In this document: positions 18,754 to 27,576 of the stretch, one piece after another
Position numbering within the stretch: position 1 is the stretch's first letter
Layout: each line of letters starts with the position of its first letter
Assembly (NCBI GenBank): GCA_965197405.1
Contig: OZ240206.1
Location: 1,488,001 to 1,552,000, forward strand
Reading direction: 5' to 3'
Length of the DNA: 64,000 nucleotides
Source of the DNA: G965197405 sp965197405
Lineage (GTDB): Bacteria > Chloroflexota > Dehalococcoidia > Lucifugimonadales > JAGWBF01
The notes under the pieces: generated by a model
The model's database searches: none
What the model saw: only the letters and a program-made list of their open reading frames with translations
Told to the model about the DNA's origin: nothing
Translations under genes and position numbers: made by a program

Positions 18754-20268
18754 TTAGGCGGACGCCCGGCGTTGATAGGCATCGGCGGCGCGCAGCACCG
18801 TGGCGTCGTCGCCTCTCCGCCCGATTAGCATCATGCCGACGGGCAGGCCGCCGGACGTGCCACAGGGCACCGTGATCGCCGGGTGGCCGGTCACGTCGAA
18901 GGGGGCCGTGTTGGGGAGCATCTCCAAGGCCCGCGCTACGTACTCCTCCCGGCTGGCGTCGCGCGGTGGAATGACCGTGGCCTTCATGGGCAGCGTGGGC
19001 ATCACCAGCAGGTCGCAATCGCCCAGCGCTTCGTCGTAGGCCGACGCCAGTGCCCGTCCCAGGTTCTGGGCTTTGGCATAGTACCGCCCGTGGTAGTGGT
19101 CCTGCATGTACTGTCCCAGCAGCATCACCAGCTTGGTAGTCTCCGATAGGTCATCGGCCCGGGTCAGGCGGCTGCGCCCGAAAACGTCGAGCAGGCTGGT
19201 GGTATAGTGGCCCTTCCAGTTAGTGCCCATGCTGTTCCCGGCCACCATCAGCATGGTGGCGCCCTCCATCGCGATGGCGTTCCAGATGTGTATCCCGTCT
19301 CGGTGCCAGGGAATGGACACGGCCCTGACCTGCGCACCGATGCTCTCGAAGCTATGGGCCGCTTCAGTCACGCTCTCATCCACGTCCTTCTCGGATAGCT
19401 CCTCCCAGCCGAACCCCTCCTGTACGATGCCCAGGCGCAAACCCCGCACGTCGCCGGTCAGGGCCTGGGTATACGCCTCCCCGCGCAGGCCCGCCTGCTG
19501 GCGGGGGTCCAGCCCGTCAGGTCCGGCTATCGTCTCGAGCAGCAGCGCCACGTCCGCCGCAGTGCGCGCCATAGGGCCGGTGTGGTCCAGGGTCAGCTCG
19601 ATAGGAAAGACGCCGGTGTAGGGCACCAGGCCGTAGGTGGGCTTCAGGCCGTAGATGCCGCACCAGCTGCCGGGGATGCGAATTGAGCCTCCCTGGTCGC
19701 CTCCGATGGCCATATCAATCTCACCGGCAGCCACGAGGGCTGCGCTGCCGCTGGAGGAGCCGCCCGCGGTGCGGTCCCGGCTGTGGGGGTTGCGTACCGG
19801 GGCGGTGTCGCAGGTATGGCTGCCGCCGGAGAAGCAGAGGCTCTCACACACGGCCTTTCCCAGGATGGTGCCGCCTGCGTCGAGGATGCGGGTGACGATG
19901 GTAGCGTCTATTTCGGGGATATACCCCTCCAGGACGCTGGTCCCGTTCATCATCGGAATACCGGCAACGCACACGTTGTCCTTCAGGGCCAGAGTTTTAC
20001 CGGCGAGGGGCCCATCGGGCGCTCCTTTGATCTCGGAGCGCCAGTACCAGGCGCCGAGGGGGTTGTCCTCCGGTTGTGGCCTATAGCCGGGGCTGCGCGG
20101 GTACTTCACCGGGAGAGTGGGTTCGGTGAGCTGGTCGAGGCGGGCATAGGAGGCCAGGGCCGGCGTCATCAGCCCACGAAAGGACTCCAGGTCCTCGGAA
20201 GAGGTATTCAGCCTGTAGACTCCGGCAATACGGGCAAGCTCCTCCAGGGTTGGACTCTTCACGCTCAA
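18754..20268 (-). CDS. Amidase-signature family hydrolase
   Basis: A 504-residue enzyme with the Ser-cisSer-Lys triad of the amidase signature family: Lys96 in LALKDNVCVAG, the Ser171/172 region in GGSSSGSAA, and nucleophile Ser195 in GGDQGGSIRIPG. The rest of the fold markers (YGLKPTYGLVPYTGVFP, LDHTGPMARTAADVALLL) are present. Size and the N-terminal helical segment match amidases that hydrolyse small amides or act on nitrile-derived substrates rather than GatA. No gatB or gatC neighbours are seen, which argues against the tRNA amidotransferase. It appears monocistronic. Substrate not assignable. Confidence 0.88.
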   Translation of the reverse strand: MSVKSPTLEELARIAGVYRLNTSSEDLESFRGLMTPALASYARLDQLTEPTLPVKYPRSPGYRPQPEDNPLGAWYWRSEIKGAPDGPLAGKTLALKDNVCVAGIPMMNGTSVLEGYIPEIDATIVTRILDAGGTILGKAVCESLCFSGGSHTCDTAPVRNPHSRDRTAGGSSSGSAALVAAGEIDMAIGGDQGGSIRIPGSWCGIYGLKPTYGLVPYTGVFPIELTLDHTGPMARTAADVALLLETIAGPDGLDPRQQAGLRGEAYTQALTGDVRGLRLGIVQEGFGWEELSEKDVDESVTEAAHSFESIGAQVRAVSIPWHRDGIHIWNAIAMEGATMLMVAGNSMGTNWKGHYTTSLLDVFGRSRLTRADDLSETTKLVMLLGQYMQDHYHGRYYAKAQNLGRALASAYDEALGDCDLLVMPTLPMKATVIPPRDASREEYVARALEMLPNTAPFDVTGHPAITVPCGTSGGLPVGMMLIGRRGDDATVLRAADAYQRRASA

Positions 20269-20750
20269 GGGTCGTCCCTCCTCTCTCTCAACAAATCGCC
20301 ATCCAGGGGTAAGTCCGCCTTCTGGCTTCTATGTCGGGCCGGGGTTCTCCCCAAAGGCGGCATCCTACCGACGAAGCCATTTTAAGGGCGTCTCCAAAGG
20401 CCGTCAAGCTCGCTTCTTACCCTTGCCGGGGTAGTTTCATTGTCACCCGGAGCGAGGGGTCTAACAAGGTCTTTCAATTCTCACGCCAGGTAAATACAGG
20501 CCCCCGCCGCGTGTCATTCCGAGTGCAGCGAGGAATCTAAAAATGCTTGGATAGCGGCACGCCTAAGAAGGCAAGGACTTTAGACCCCTCGCTCCGCTCG
20601 GGGTGACAATTGAAAGGCCCTGAGGGGTCTAGGATTACACTTGTCGGGGTATCGAGTTTTTGCTAGAATCTGGCTGCCCAACATCATATATTCGTCCATA
20701 TGTGGATGAGTCTAAGCCGTTGATTTTGCATTGTTGGGGATGGGAGAGAT
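20269..20750. other. 482-bp intergenic region with one dispersed element
   Basis: It separates divergent amidase and amidohydrolase genes. It contains an inverted-repeat element at 20469-20618, extended on the left by another GGAGCGAGGGGTCTA half-repeat near 20450. No gene-like ORF or RNA gene is seen. Confidence 0.6.
20469..20618 (+). repeat. MITE-like dispersed repeat, copy A
   Basis: A 150-bp unit with terminal inverted repeats GGTCTTTCAATTCTCAC and (reverse) GGCCTTTCAATTGTCAC. It contains the GTCATTCCGAGTGCAGCGAGGAATCT block and its counterpart GACCCCTCGCTCCGCTCGG. It is nearly identical, in opposite orientation, to copy C at 47866. Confidence 0.85.
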
Positions 20751-22319
20751 ATGCTGGAGTTGATAATCAAGAACGGCCTCGTCATTGACGGCAGCGGCAG
20801 CCCCGGCTTCCACGCTGCCGTGCTGGTGGAAGACGAGCGCGTCACAATTCATCGCGGGGACACCTCCGACCTTCAAGCCGCTCGCGTGATAGACGCCACG
20901 GGTCATGTGGTCTGCCCCGGGTTTGTGGACCTCCACTCCCACGCAGGCCTGACCATGCTGGGGGAACCTCACCACGACCCCAAGGTGCGTCAGGGCGTCA
21001 CCACCGAGCTTGTGGGCATTGATGGCATCTCCCACGCCCCCTTCAAGAGCCAGGAGGAGCTGCACCGCTACATATGGCTGGACTCCGGCCTCAACGGCTA
21101 TCCACCCATGCCGGCGGACTGGCTGACCGTCGCCGAGCTCCTCGGCAAGTACGACAACAAGGTCGCCATCAACGTCGCATACATACTGGGCAACTCTCCC
21201 GTGCGCATCTGGGCGGTGGGGTGGAACGACCGCCCGGCAGCCGGGTCGGAGCTTGAGGAGATGAAGTCGGTGGTGAGGGAGGCGATGGAAGAGGGGGCCT
21301 GGGGGCTATCCACAGGCCTCGACTACCCGCCAGGCTCCTACGCCGACACGGATGAGCTGGTGGCCCTGTCGGAGACGGCGGCCCGACTCGGCGGCTTCTA
21401 CCACACCCACACGAGGGCGAGTCTTAAAGCGCATGGGTTGCTGGCTCCCTGGGAGGAGGCCGTCGAGGTCGGCAGGCGCAGCGGTATTCCCGTGCACCTG
21501 ACCCACTACCGGCAGGGCGCGCAGGGGGTGGGGAGCCACCTGGACTACCTGGGCCTCGTCGAGAACGCCCGTGACGAGGGCATGGACGTTACCTTTGATT
21601 GCTACAGCTATCCCTACTCCGGGACTACCATTACCATCGGGTTCCCCCACTGGTCCAAGGACGGAGGCCCCGAGCGGCTGATGGCGGCCCTGAATGACCC
21701 GGACGACAGGGCAAGGATGAAGAGGGATATACAGCCGGACTGGCTGAATAACCAGTGGCTCACCAACTTCACCCAGCCGGAAAACCACCTCTACGACGGC
21801 AAGTTGCTCGATGACATCGCCGAGATGCGGGGCCAGGAGCGGGAGGATGCGCTGTTCGACTTGCTGCTCTCGGAAAACCTGGGCATCTCTACAGTGTCCC
21901 TGGGCACCAACCCCCATACCCTGTCCGCCTTCGTATCCCACCCCTATGGCATGATTGCCAGCGATGCCATACTGTTCGGCGAGTACCCCAATCCGAGGAG
22001 CTACGGCTGCTTTCCCATCGTCCTCGCCGAGTTCGTGCGGGCGGAGAAGCACCTGCGGCTGCCGGAGGCCATCCGGAAGATGACCTCGTTCCCCGCGCAG
22101 CGCCTGGGTCTGCCCGACCGCGGCCTGCTGAGGGACGGGTTCAAGGCCGACATCGTGGTCTTCAACCCTGACACGGTGAAGGCCCGCGCCACCAAGGCCG
22201 ACCCCAAGCAATACCCGGTGGGCATCGAGTACGTAATCGTAAACGGCCAGGTGGTCATTGACCAGGGCGAGAACACCGGCGCGCTCCCCGGCCGGGGTCT
22301 CCGCAAGGGGCGGCCCTGA
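20751..22319 (+). CDS. D-aminoacylase-type amidohydrolase (N-acyl-D-amino-acid deacylase family)
   Basis: A 522-residue metal-dependent amidohydrolase. It begins LIIKNGLVIDGSGSPG, has the metal-binding VDLHSHAG, then GVTTELVGIDGIS, FYHTHTR and VHLTHYR, and ends with the family's typical IRKMTSFPAQRLGLPDRG and FKADIVVFNPDTV. Together these are the beta-sandwich plus TIM barrel of D-aminoacylase relatives, which release amino acids or cleave cyclic amides. The usual Cys ligand block (GxCG) is replaced by LVGIDGIS. The actual substrate is unknown. The window carries two further, more distant paralogues (45393 and 48560), suggesting that amide hydrolysis matters to this organism. Confidence 0.85.
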   Translation: MLELIIKNGLVIDGSGSPGFHAAVLVEDERVTIHRGDTSDLQAARVIDATGHVVCPGFVDLHSHAGLTMLGEPHHDPKVRQGVTTELVGIDGISHAPFKSQEELHRYIWLDSGLNGYPPMPADWLTVAELLGKYDNKVAINVAYILGNSPVRIWAVGWNDRPAAGSELEEMKSVVREAMEEGAWGLSTGLDYPPGSYADTDELVALSETAARLGGFYHTHTRASLKAHGLLAPWEEAVEVGRRSGIPVHLTHYRQGAQGVGSHLDYLGLVENARDEGMDVTFDCYSYPYSGTTITIGFPHWSKDGGPERLMAALNDPDDRARMKRDIQPDWLNNQWLTNFTQPENHLYDGKLLDDIAEMRGQEREDALFDLLLSENLGISTVSLGTNPHTLSAFVSHPYGMIASDAILFGEYPNPRSYGCFPIVLAEFVRAEKHLRLPEAIRKMTSFPAQRLGLPDRGLLRDGFKADIVVFNPDTVKARATKADPKQYPVGIEYVIVNGQVVIDQGENTGALPGRGLRKGRP

Positions 22320-22333
22320 CCTGGGCAGTCGCT

Positions 22334-23506
22334 GTGCCAGGAATCTATCATAGGACAACGTGGGTTGGGTTGCTATGCCTGATGGCTGCCGCCTTGATGA
22401 CAGCGTGCGGTGATGCCCCGCCGCCTTCGACCAAGCCTCTGCCAACTGACACGCCTTTGGTTACGCCCCCCAACGCCCTAACCGCGACACCGACTGCCGC
22501 CAACCCACCTATTCTCACACCGGTGTTGGCCGCCACACCCACCGGAGCAGTTTCATACGCGATAATCCCTACTAGCATCCCGACGCCGACAGCCCCGCCC
22601 ACTACAGCCTATGATGCCGACGGCGACAGCCTGACCGAAGGCCACCCCGCCGAATCAGAGGCGGACCATCCCGCCGGGCTGCTGAGCGGCCTGCCACCGG
22701 ATAGCCCCGGATTCGTTTTCGTGGAAGCGGACCTGGTCTTGCAGCGGCCAGCCATGCAGGAGGAGGTCAAACACGGATTCGAGATTCTGGCCGACAGGAC
22801 CTTTGGCGTAATTAGCGCGGAGCTCTTAGCCGCTGCGGGTATCAAGAGTGCCGCCTTTGGAACCACCGCCGAATATCTCGGCGCCGCTATTGTATCAGGC
22901 AGCTTCGAGGGCTTCTTGGAAGTGCTCCGAGAAGCGCCTTACCTGGCAGAGACTAACAGCCGATTCGATCCTCCGGGGGTCCTTGACCCACACCGGGGCG
23001 TGGAACTCTTCGTCTTTCCCTGGTATGACGACCTCTTCATAGCCGTCCCCGACTCCGACACCCTCCTGTTGGCCGAAAGCCCGGAGTTGCTCAAGGAAAT
23101 CATAGACCGGCACCTGGACGGCGGGGAGCTTGACGCGTCCCTGGCGAGACTGCTCAGCCACACGGACCGGGTGGATTTTCTGGTTGCCTTCAGCTTGGAG
23201 GCCGAGGAGGGCGCCGGTCAGGGTGACGGGTCTTCACCGCCGCCTCCGACCTTTCTCGCCCATGCAGGCTTCCTGAACGAGGGCGAAACCAGCACCGTCT
23301 ACGCATACATGGAGTTCGCAGAGGATGCTCATGCAGAGGAAGCCATTAGCTTCCTGTCCGAACAGCCGGACCTCAGCGACCTCTTTTTCCGCTACAATAG
23401 TGACACTGTGAAGCCCGTGGGTGAGCTCTGGCGAGATGGCCGGGCCGTCATCGCCAAGGCGGTCGTTCCCGATAAAGACGTATCCGACCTGTTCCTGACG
23501 GACTGA
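22334..23506 (+). CDS. Hypothetical Pro/Thr-rich lipoprotein
   Basis: A 390-residue protein starting 15 bases after the amidohydrolase. The signal peptide ends in a lipobox (AAALMTAC, Cys near residue 25). A Pro/Thr-rich linker to about residue 95 follows. The main domain has alternating hydrophobic strands and helices (GFVFVEADLVLQRPAMQEEV, EYLGAAIVSGSFEGFLEVL, VELFVFPWYDDLFIAVPDS), a style seen in DUF3352-like or other surface proteins, but I do not recognise the family. The spacing suggests cotranscription with the amidohydrolase. A later acidic, Gly/Pro-rich loop (GAGQGDGSSPPPPT) interrupts the domain. Confidence 0.7.
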   Translation: MPGIYHRTTWVGLLCLMAAALMTACGDAPPPSTKPLPTDTPLVTPPNALTATPTAANPPILTPVLAATPTGAVSYAIIPTSIPTPTAPPTTAYDADGDSLTEGHPAESEADHPAGLLSGLPPDSPGFVFVEADLVLQRPAMQEEVKHGFEILADRTFGVISAELLAAAGIKSAAFGTTAEYLGAAIVSGSFEGFLEVLREAPYLAETNSRFDPPGVLDPHRGVELFVFPWYDDLFIAVPDSDTLLLAESPELLKEIIDRHLDGGELDASLARLLSHTDRVDFLVAFSLEAEEGAGQGDGSSPPPPTFLAHAGFLNEGETSTVYAYMEFAEDAHAEEAISFLSEQPDLSDLFFRYNSDTVKPVGELWRDGRAVIAKAVVPDKDVSDLFLTD

Positions 23507-23589
23507 CCGCCCAGCATCCTGGCTCTGAACGTCCACCCGGTTGCACGCCCCACATGGGCTATGCCTGACCTGAGCAGGCCGGGGCGCGG

Positions 23590-24735
23590 TTAGTCCTCTA
23601 TTCCCAGGCCTCGTCTCACCGCTGTTCCGATGGGAGTCAAGGGGCTGTCCTCGGGTGGGCCGTGGGGTATCATCCGGTTGTGGGTGATAGCTACCGCCAG
23701 GTGATGGTCCGGGTCCGCCCACCCTATCGCTCCTCCCGCGCCGTTGTGTCCAAACATACGGGGATTGTTCCCCGCAGCCCCCATGCCGGGGCTACCAGCC
23801 CGGTGAAAGCCGCCTATGGTCCCCTTGTGGGGGACGCCGTGTACGGGGTCGTAGTCGGAGGGCGGACGGGGGATGTGGAAGGTGCTGACCCGGTCCTCCG
23901 AAAGGATACGGACGCCGTCCAGCTTTCCACCGTTGGCCAGCATGGCGAAGAACCTTGCCTCGCTGCGCGCGTTCATAATGCCCTGTGCGCCCGGTATGCA
24001 CGCCCGCAGCACGTCGGCACGCCCGAAAATCTCCTGGCGCGTCCCGACGTGGGGAGGCATGGCCCGCGTCATAAGGGAGTCCGGGGGCGGCGAACCCACA
24101 AATGCAGGACCGTCAGTCAGCTTGGCCAGTCTGGACTCGACTCCGTCGGGTATGCCTGCCCAAAGACTGTCGATTCCCAGAGGCCGGCAGATCTCCTCCT
24201 GTATGAACTCGCCGAAGGGCCTCTCCTTGGGGTCCGTGCGACGCACTATTTCCCCGACAACCCAGCCAAAGGTATAGGCCATGTAGCCGCTCTTCGTTCC
24301 CGGCTCAAATAAGGGGTGCATGTCTGCGATCTGGCCTACCATCCAGTCCCAGTCGCACATCAGCTCGGGCGTCACGCTTATAGGCATCAGGGGGACCCCA
24401 AGCCGGTGGGTGAGGGCGTCATACACTGTGCCCTTATCCTTGCCGTGCTTGCCAAACTCGGGCCAGTAGTCAGCGATAGGCGTGTAGTAGTCCACCAGCC
24501 CCCTCTCTGCCTGGATATGCAGCGCGACCGCGGTCACAGCCTTGACGTTGGAAAATGTCTGGAAGACGGTATCGCCGTCCACTTTCTTTCCCGTGGTCTC
24601 ATCCGAAAGGCCGCCCCACACGTCCACGACCTGCTCGTTCCCCACGTAGGCCGCAACCTGAAGGCCGATCTCCCCGCCCTCGTTAATCGCGACGTCAACA
24701 GCCTCCTGGACAACTTTGTTTGCGTCCCCTGCCAT
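23590..24735 (-). CDS. Serine beta-lactamase-like hydrolase (class C / EstB type)
   Basis: A 381-residue cytoplasmic-looking protein without a signal peptide. The nucleophile motif is Ser62-Asn-Val-Lys65 in FQTFSNVKAVTAVAL, and the second motif is a Tyr near 151-154 (SGYMAYTFGWVVGEIV). The segment LTHRLGVPLMP replaces the usual LLSHRSGLP. A late FGHNGAGGAIGWADP supplies the third motif (H-x-G). This matches the esterase branch of the class C beta-lactamase superfamily. The substrate is probably an ester or a small amide. It lies convergent to the lipoprotein gene with 83 bases between. Confidence 0.85.
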   Translation of the reverse strand: MAGDANKVVQEAVDVAINEGGEIGLQVAAYVGNEQVVDVWGGLSDETTGKKVDGDTVFQTFSNVKAVTAVALHIQAERGLVDYYTPIADYWPEFGKHGKDKGTVYDALTHRLGVPLMPISVTPELMCDWDWMVGQIADMHPLFEPGTKSGYMAYTFGWVVGEIVRRTDPKERPFGEFIQEEICRPLGIDSLWAGIPDGVESRLAKLTDGPAFVGSPPPDSLMTRAMPPHVGTRQEIFGRADVLRACIPGAQGIMNARSEARFFAMLANGGKLDGVRILSEDRVSTFHIPRPPSDYDPVHGVPHKGTIGGFHRAGSPGMGAAGNNPRMFGHNGAGGAIGWADPDHHLAVAITHNRMIPHGPPEDSPLTPIGTAVRRGLGIED

Positions 24736-24833
24736 AGCCTACCTCCCTCTTTGTTGATGTTTTCCCAGGACCGTTTCATTCCCAACGTGAGGCAATTGTA
24801 GGGGCGCTCCCGTACCCCGTCAAGATAGCCCCT

Positions 24834-25403
24834 TCACCTCACGACCTCCACCTCGCCATCCGGGGTAGCCTCAAGAAGTGAAACGAAGTCATAGCCACGG
24901 CTCCTCAGCTCTTCGCTGCCTCCCTGCCGTCGGTCAAGGATGGCGATGACCTTGACCACCGAGCAGCCGGCGGACTCCACGGCCTCGATGGCTTGGAACA
25001 GGGAAGTACCCGTGGTGCACACGTCATCCACTATGGCGACCGGCTCCCCCGGGGCCAGGGGGCCTTCTATGTCCTGCCCCGTGCCATATGCCTTCGTCTC
25101 CCTGCGCACGATGAAGGCGGGGATGAAGCTGCCGTTGAGGTAGCCGGTCAGGGCCACCGCGGCCACGATGGGGTCGGCGCCAAGGGTGGGGCCGCCGATG
25201 GCCCGCGCGCCGGCTTCCCTCAAAATCGGGAGAATCGCCTTGCCAATCAGGTACGCCCCCTTCGGGTCCAGACTCAGCAGGCGTCCATCAAAGTAGTAAC
25301 GGCTCTTCTGGCCGGAGGAGAGGGTGTAGTCGCCGTACTTCAGCGCCCCGCGCTGGATAGCCAGCCGGAGCAGCCTTTCGGCGGTAGTAGCTTGGGTAGT
25401 CAA
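24834..25403 (-). CDS. pyrE: Orotate phosphoribosyltransferase
   Basis: A 189-residue enzyme of pyrimidine synthesis joining orotate and PRPP to give OMP. The PRPP-binding loop VAIVDDVCTTGTSL is intact, as are LSSGQKSRYYFDGRL near residue 28 and RRETKAYGTG. Translation begins at a TTG that overlaps the nadD stop by 4 bases (TTGA), so it is coupled to nadD. It is the last gene of an obg-nadD-pyrE cluster on the - strand. Confidence 0.93.
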   Translation of the reverse strand: MTTQATTAERLLRLAIQRGALKYGDYTLSSGQKSRYYFDGRLLSLDPKGAYLIGKAILPILREAGARAIGGPTLGADPIVAAVALTGYLNGSFIPAFIVRRETKAYGTGQDIEGPLAPGEPVAIVDDVCTTGTSLFQAIEAVESAGCSVVKVIAILDRRQGGSEELRSRGYDFVSLLEATPDGEVEVVR

Positions 25404-26017
25404 TGACGTATCTCCACGTCTCTATAGAGGCCGTAGCGGTGCATGTACCGCTCCACCTGCTCGGGGACCTGGTAGCGCACCGACAGACCAAGGGAGGAGC
25501 GATGGCGTATACAGGTGCCGCTGATGTCCACCGCCGGCCCCGCAAGCACCACCAATTTCTCCGACGCGCCAGGGCGAATAGCGTCGAGGTTTCCCAGATC
25601 AGAGTCCTCGCGGCCGGGTCTGGGAGCGGCAACCAGGGTGCAAAGCTCCATGATTCTCCCCGGCTCTTTCCAGCTATGAAAGTGGTCCAGGGAATCGGCT
25701 CCGAGAACGAAATAGTAGTCGTCTTCGCCGCGGGCCTCTCGATGCAGTTCCGACAGGGTCTCCACAGTGTAGGTAGGCCCCGGACGGTCAATTTCCATAG
25801 AGGACGCACGAAAGAAGGGGTTAGGCTCTACGGCCAGCCGGGCCATGTTGAACCGGTGGTGCGCCGGAGAGAGCTCGCTGTCCGATTTCATCCAGGGTTG
25901 CCCGGCAGGTATGAAGATGACCTCGTCCAGGTCGAGGCGGACCCGGGCTTCTTCGGCCATGAGCAGGTGCCCAAGGTGAATGGGGTCGAAAGTACCGCCG
26001 ACGACGCCTACCCGCAC
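25400..26017 (-). CDS. nadD: Nicotinate-nucleotide adenylyltransferase
   Basis: A 205-residue enzyme that adenylates nicotinate mononucleotide in NAD synthesis. It has the nucleotidyltransferase motif GGTFDPIHLGHLL at the start, FVLGADSLDHFHSW in the middle and the ISGTCIRHRSSLG version of the ISSTxIR motif near the end. It begins one base after the obg stop and overlaps pyrE by 4 bases. The obg-nadD neighbourhood is widely conserved in bacteria. Confidence 0.95.
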   Translation of the reverse strand: MRVGVVGGTFDPIHLGHLLMAEEARVRLDLDEVIFIPAGQPWMKSDSELSPAHHRFNMARLAVEPNPFFRASSMEIDRPGPTYTVETLSELHREARGEDDYYFVLGADSLDHFHSWKEPGRIMELCTLVAAPRPGREDSDLGNLDAIRPGASEKLVVLAGPAVDISGTCIRHRSSLGLSVRYQVPEQVERYMHRYGLYRDVEIRH

Positions 26018-26018
26018 G

Positions 26019-27284
26019 CTAGTACCACTCCAGGTCCACTCCCCCCAGCCGCACCGTGTCGCCGGGCTGCACGCCCCTTTCCTCCAGGACCTTCACGGCC
26101 CCGATTCGCTGGAGCTCCTTCCATATCTGCACCATTGCCCGCCAGTCCTTCAGGTCCGCCAGGGGGACCAGGCGCTCCACTTTTGGAGCATATATCACGT
26201 ACACGCCCCTCTCCATGGCGACTCTGAAAGGCTCCTCCTTCGCTTTGGGTGCGATGAGGGGCAACTCCCTTGGGCCTGCCGTCGGGTCCTCCCTGGGCAG
26301 CCCGTCCAGCATTTCCAGGGTCTTGCCCAGAAGAGGGTCTATCCCCTCTCTAGTGGCGGCGGATACGAAGAACAGGTGCATACCCTGTGAACCCAGGGCG
26401 TCTTTGAGGGACGGAATACGCTCCGCAACTTCCGGTATATCCACTTTGTTGACGGCGATGATTTGAGGCTTCTTCCCCAGGGAGGGGTCAAAGGAAGTCA
26501 GCTCCTGGTTTATGCGCCGCCAGTCCTCCAGGGGGTCGTCGGATAGCCCGTCGAGGATGTGAATCAGCAGCCGCGCGCGCTCCGTGTGACGAAGGAATTC
26601 ATGGCCAAGGCCGGCCCCCTTGTGGGCACCCTCGATGAGGCCCGGTATTTCCATCATGATAAAGCTCTTGTCCCTGGTGTCCACGACGCCCAGCACCGGG
26701 TCCGTGGTGGTAAAGGGATAGGGGGCGATCTTGGGCTTTGCCGCCGAGCATGAGGAGAGCAGGGTGGACTTGCCAGCGTTGGGCTGTCCAATGAGTCCCA
26801 CATCGGCAAGGAGCTTGAGCTCCAGTATCAGGGTAGCCCCCTCTCCCGGACCTCCCTTTTCGGCCAGCACCGGCTCCTGTCGTATAGCCGACGCGAAGCG
26901 AGTGTTCCCGGCGCCTCCTGCCCCACCTCGCGCGACCAGCACCGGCTCTGTGTCGGCGACGTCAACCATGAACTCTCTATCGCCGCCGGAGGAGAGCTTC
27001 CAGACCACCGTGCCGATGGGGACGGGTATAATGACGTTCTCGCCGTTTGCGCCGCGCTTCTTCTGGCCTTTCCCGTGACCGCCGCGCCTGGCTACCCAGG
27101 TGCTATGGTACTGCAGGTGAAGAAGGGTATTCAGGGAAGGGTCGCCGGCGACGTAGATGTTGCCTCCAAGTCCACCGTCACCCCCATCGGGTCCGCCCTT
27201 GGGAACGAACTTCTCTCTGCGGAAGCTTATGCAGCCGTTTCCCCCTCCACCGGCCTTAACGGATATTTTAACTACATCAATCAT
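26019..27284 (-). CDS. obg: GTPase Obg/CgtA
   Basis: A 421-residue ribosome-associated GTPase. The Gly-rich Obg fold (VKISVKAGGGGNGCISFRRE, GGPDGGDGGLGG) comes first. The G domain follows, with GQPNAGKSTLL (P loop), IPGLIEGAH (G3) and AVNKVD (G4). The C-terminal OCT domain (FRVAMERGVYVIYAPKVERL) is present. It acts in 50S assembly and in coupling growth state to replication. It heads the obg-nadD-pyrE cluster, and its upstream region is the candidate origin shared with dnaA. Confidence 0.97.
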   Translation of the reverse strand: MIDVVKISVKAGGGGNGCISFRREKFVPKGGPDGGDGGLGGNIYVAGDPSLNTLLHLQYHSTWVARRGGHGKGQKKRGANGENVIIPVPIGTVVWKLSSGGDREFMVDVADTEPVLVARGGAGGAGNTRFASAIRQEPVLAEKGGPGEGATLILELKLLADVGLIGQPNAGKSTLLSSCSAAKPKIAPYPFTTTDPVLGVVDTRDKSFIMMEIPGLIEGAHKGAGLGHEFLRHTERARLLIHILDGLSDDPLEDWRRINQELTSFDPSLGKKPQIIAVNKVDIPEVAERIPSLKDALGSQGMHLFFVSAATREGIDPLLGKTLEMLDGLPREDPTAGPRELPLIAPKAKEEPFRVAMERGVYVIYAPKVERLVPLADLKDWRAMVQIWKELQRIGAVKVLEERGVQPGDTVRLGGVDLEWY

Positions 27285-27576
27285 ATGTTCTCAGTATATT
27301 CAATAACGAGAGGTAATAGTAAGGGCGTTGATGATGTGGACAGTCAGGTATAGAAGTAGCTGGCATCAACGTGTATAACTGCACCATTTTAGCACATCTG
27401 ACTGTGGAAAAGTCGGGCATTGGAGTGGACAAGTGGAACGGCTTGGAAAGCCCGCGATGTTGTCACGGTCCGTTGGTGAGGAGTCGTGGAGACAAGGGGG
27501 GAGTTACTCACAGTCCTAGGGAAGTTATCCACGAAAAAGGGCGAGTTATCCACGAATTCATGTGGACAGAACGTCG
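27285..27576. other. Candidate replication origin (oriC) between obg and dnaA
   Basis: This 292-bp gap lies just downstream of dnaA. It holds DnaA-box-like 9-mers at 27504-27512 (TTACTCACA), 27525-27533 (TTATCCACG) and 27546-27554 (TTATCCACG), spaced exactly 21 bp apart. Reverse-strand versions lie at 27403-27411 (TGTGGAAAA) and 27561-27569 (TGTGGACAG). An AT-rich stretch at 27285-27320 next to obg could be the unwinding element. The assignment rests on boxes and dnaA proximity; strand-composition skew was not computed. Confidence 0.7.
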
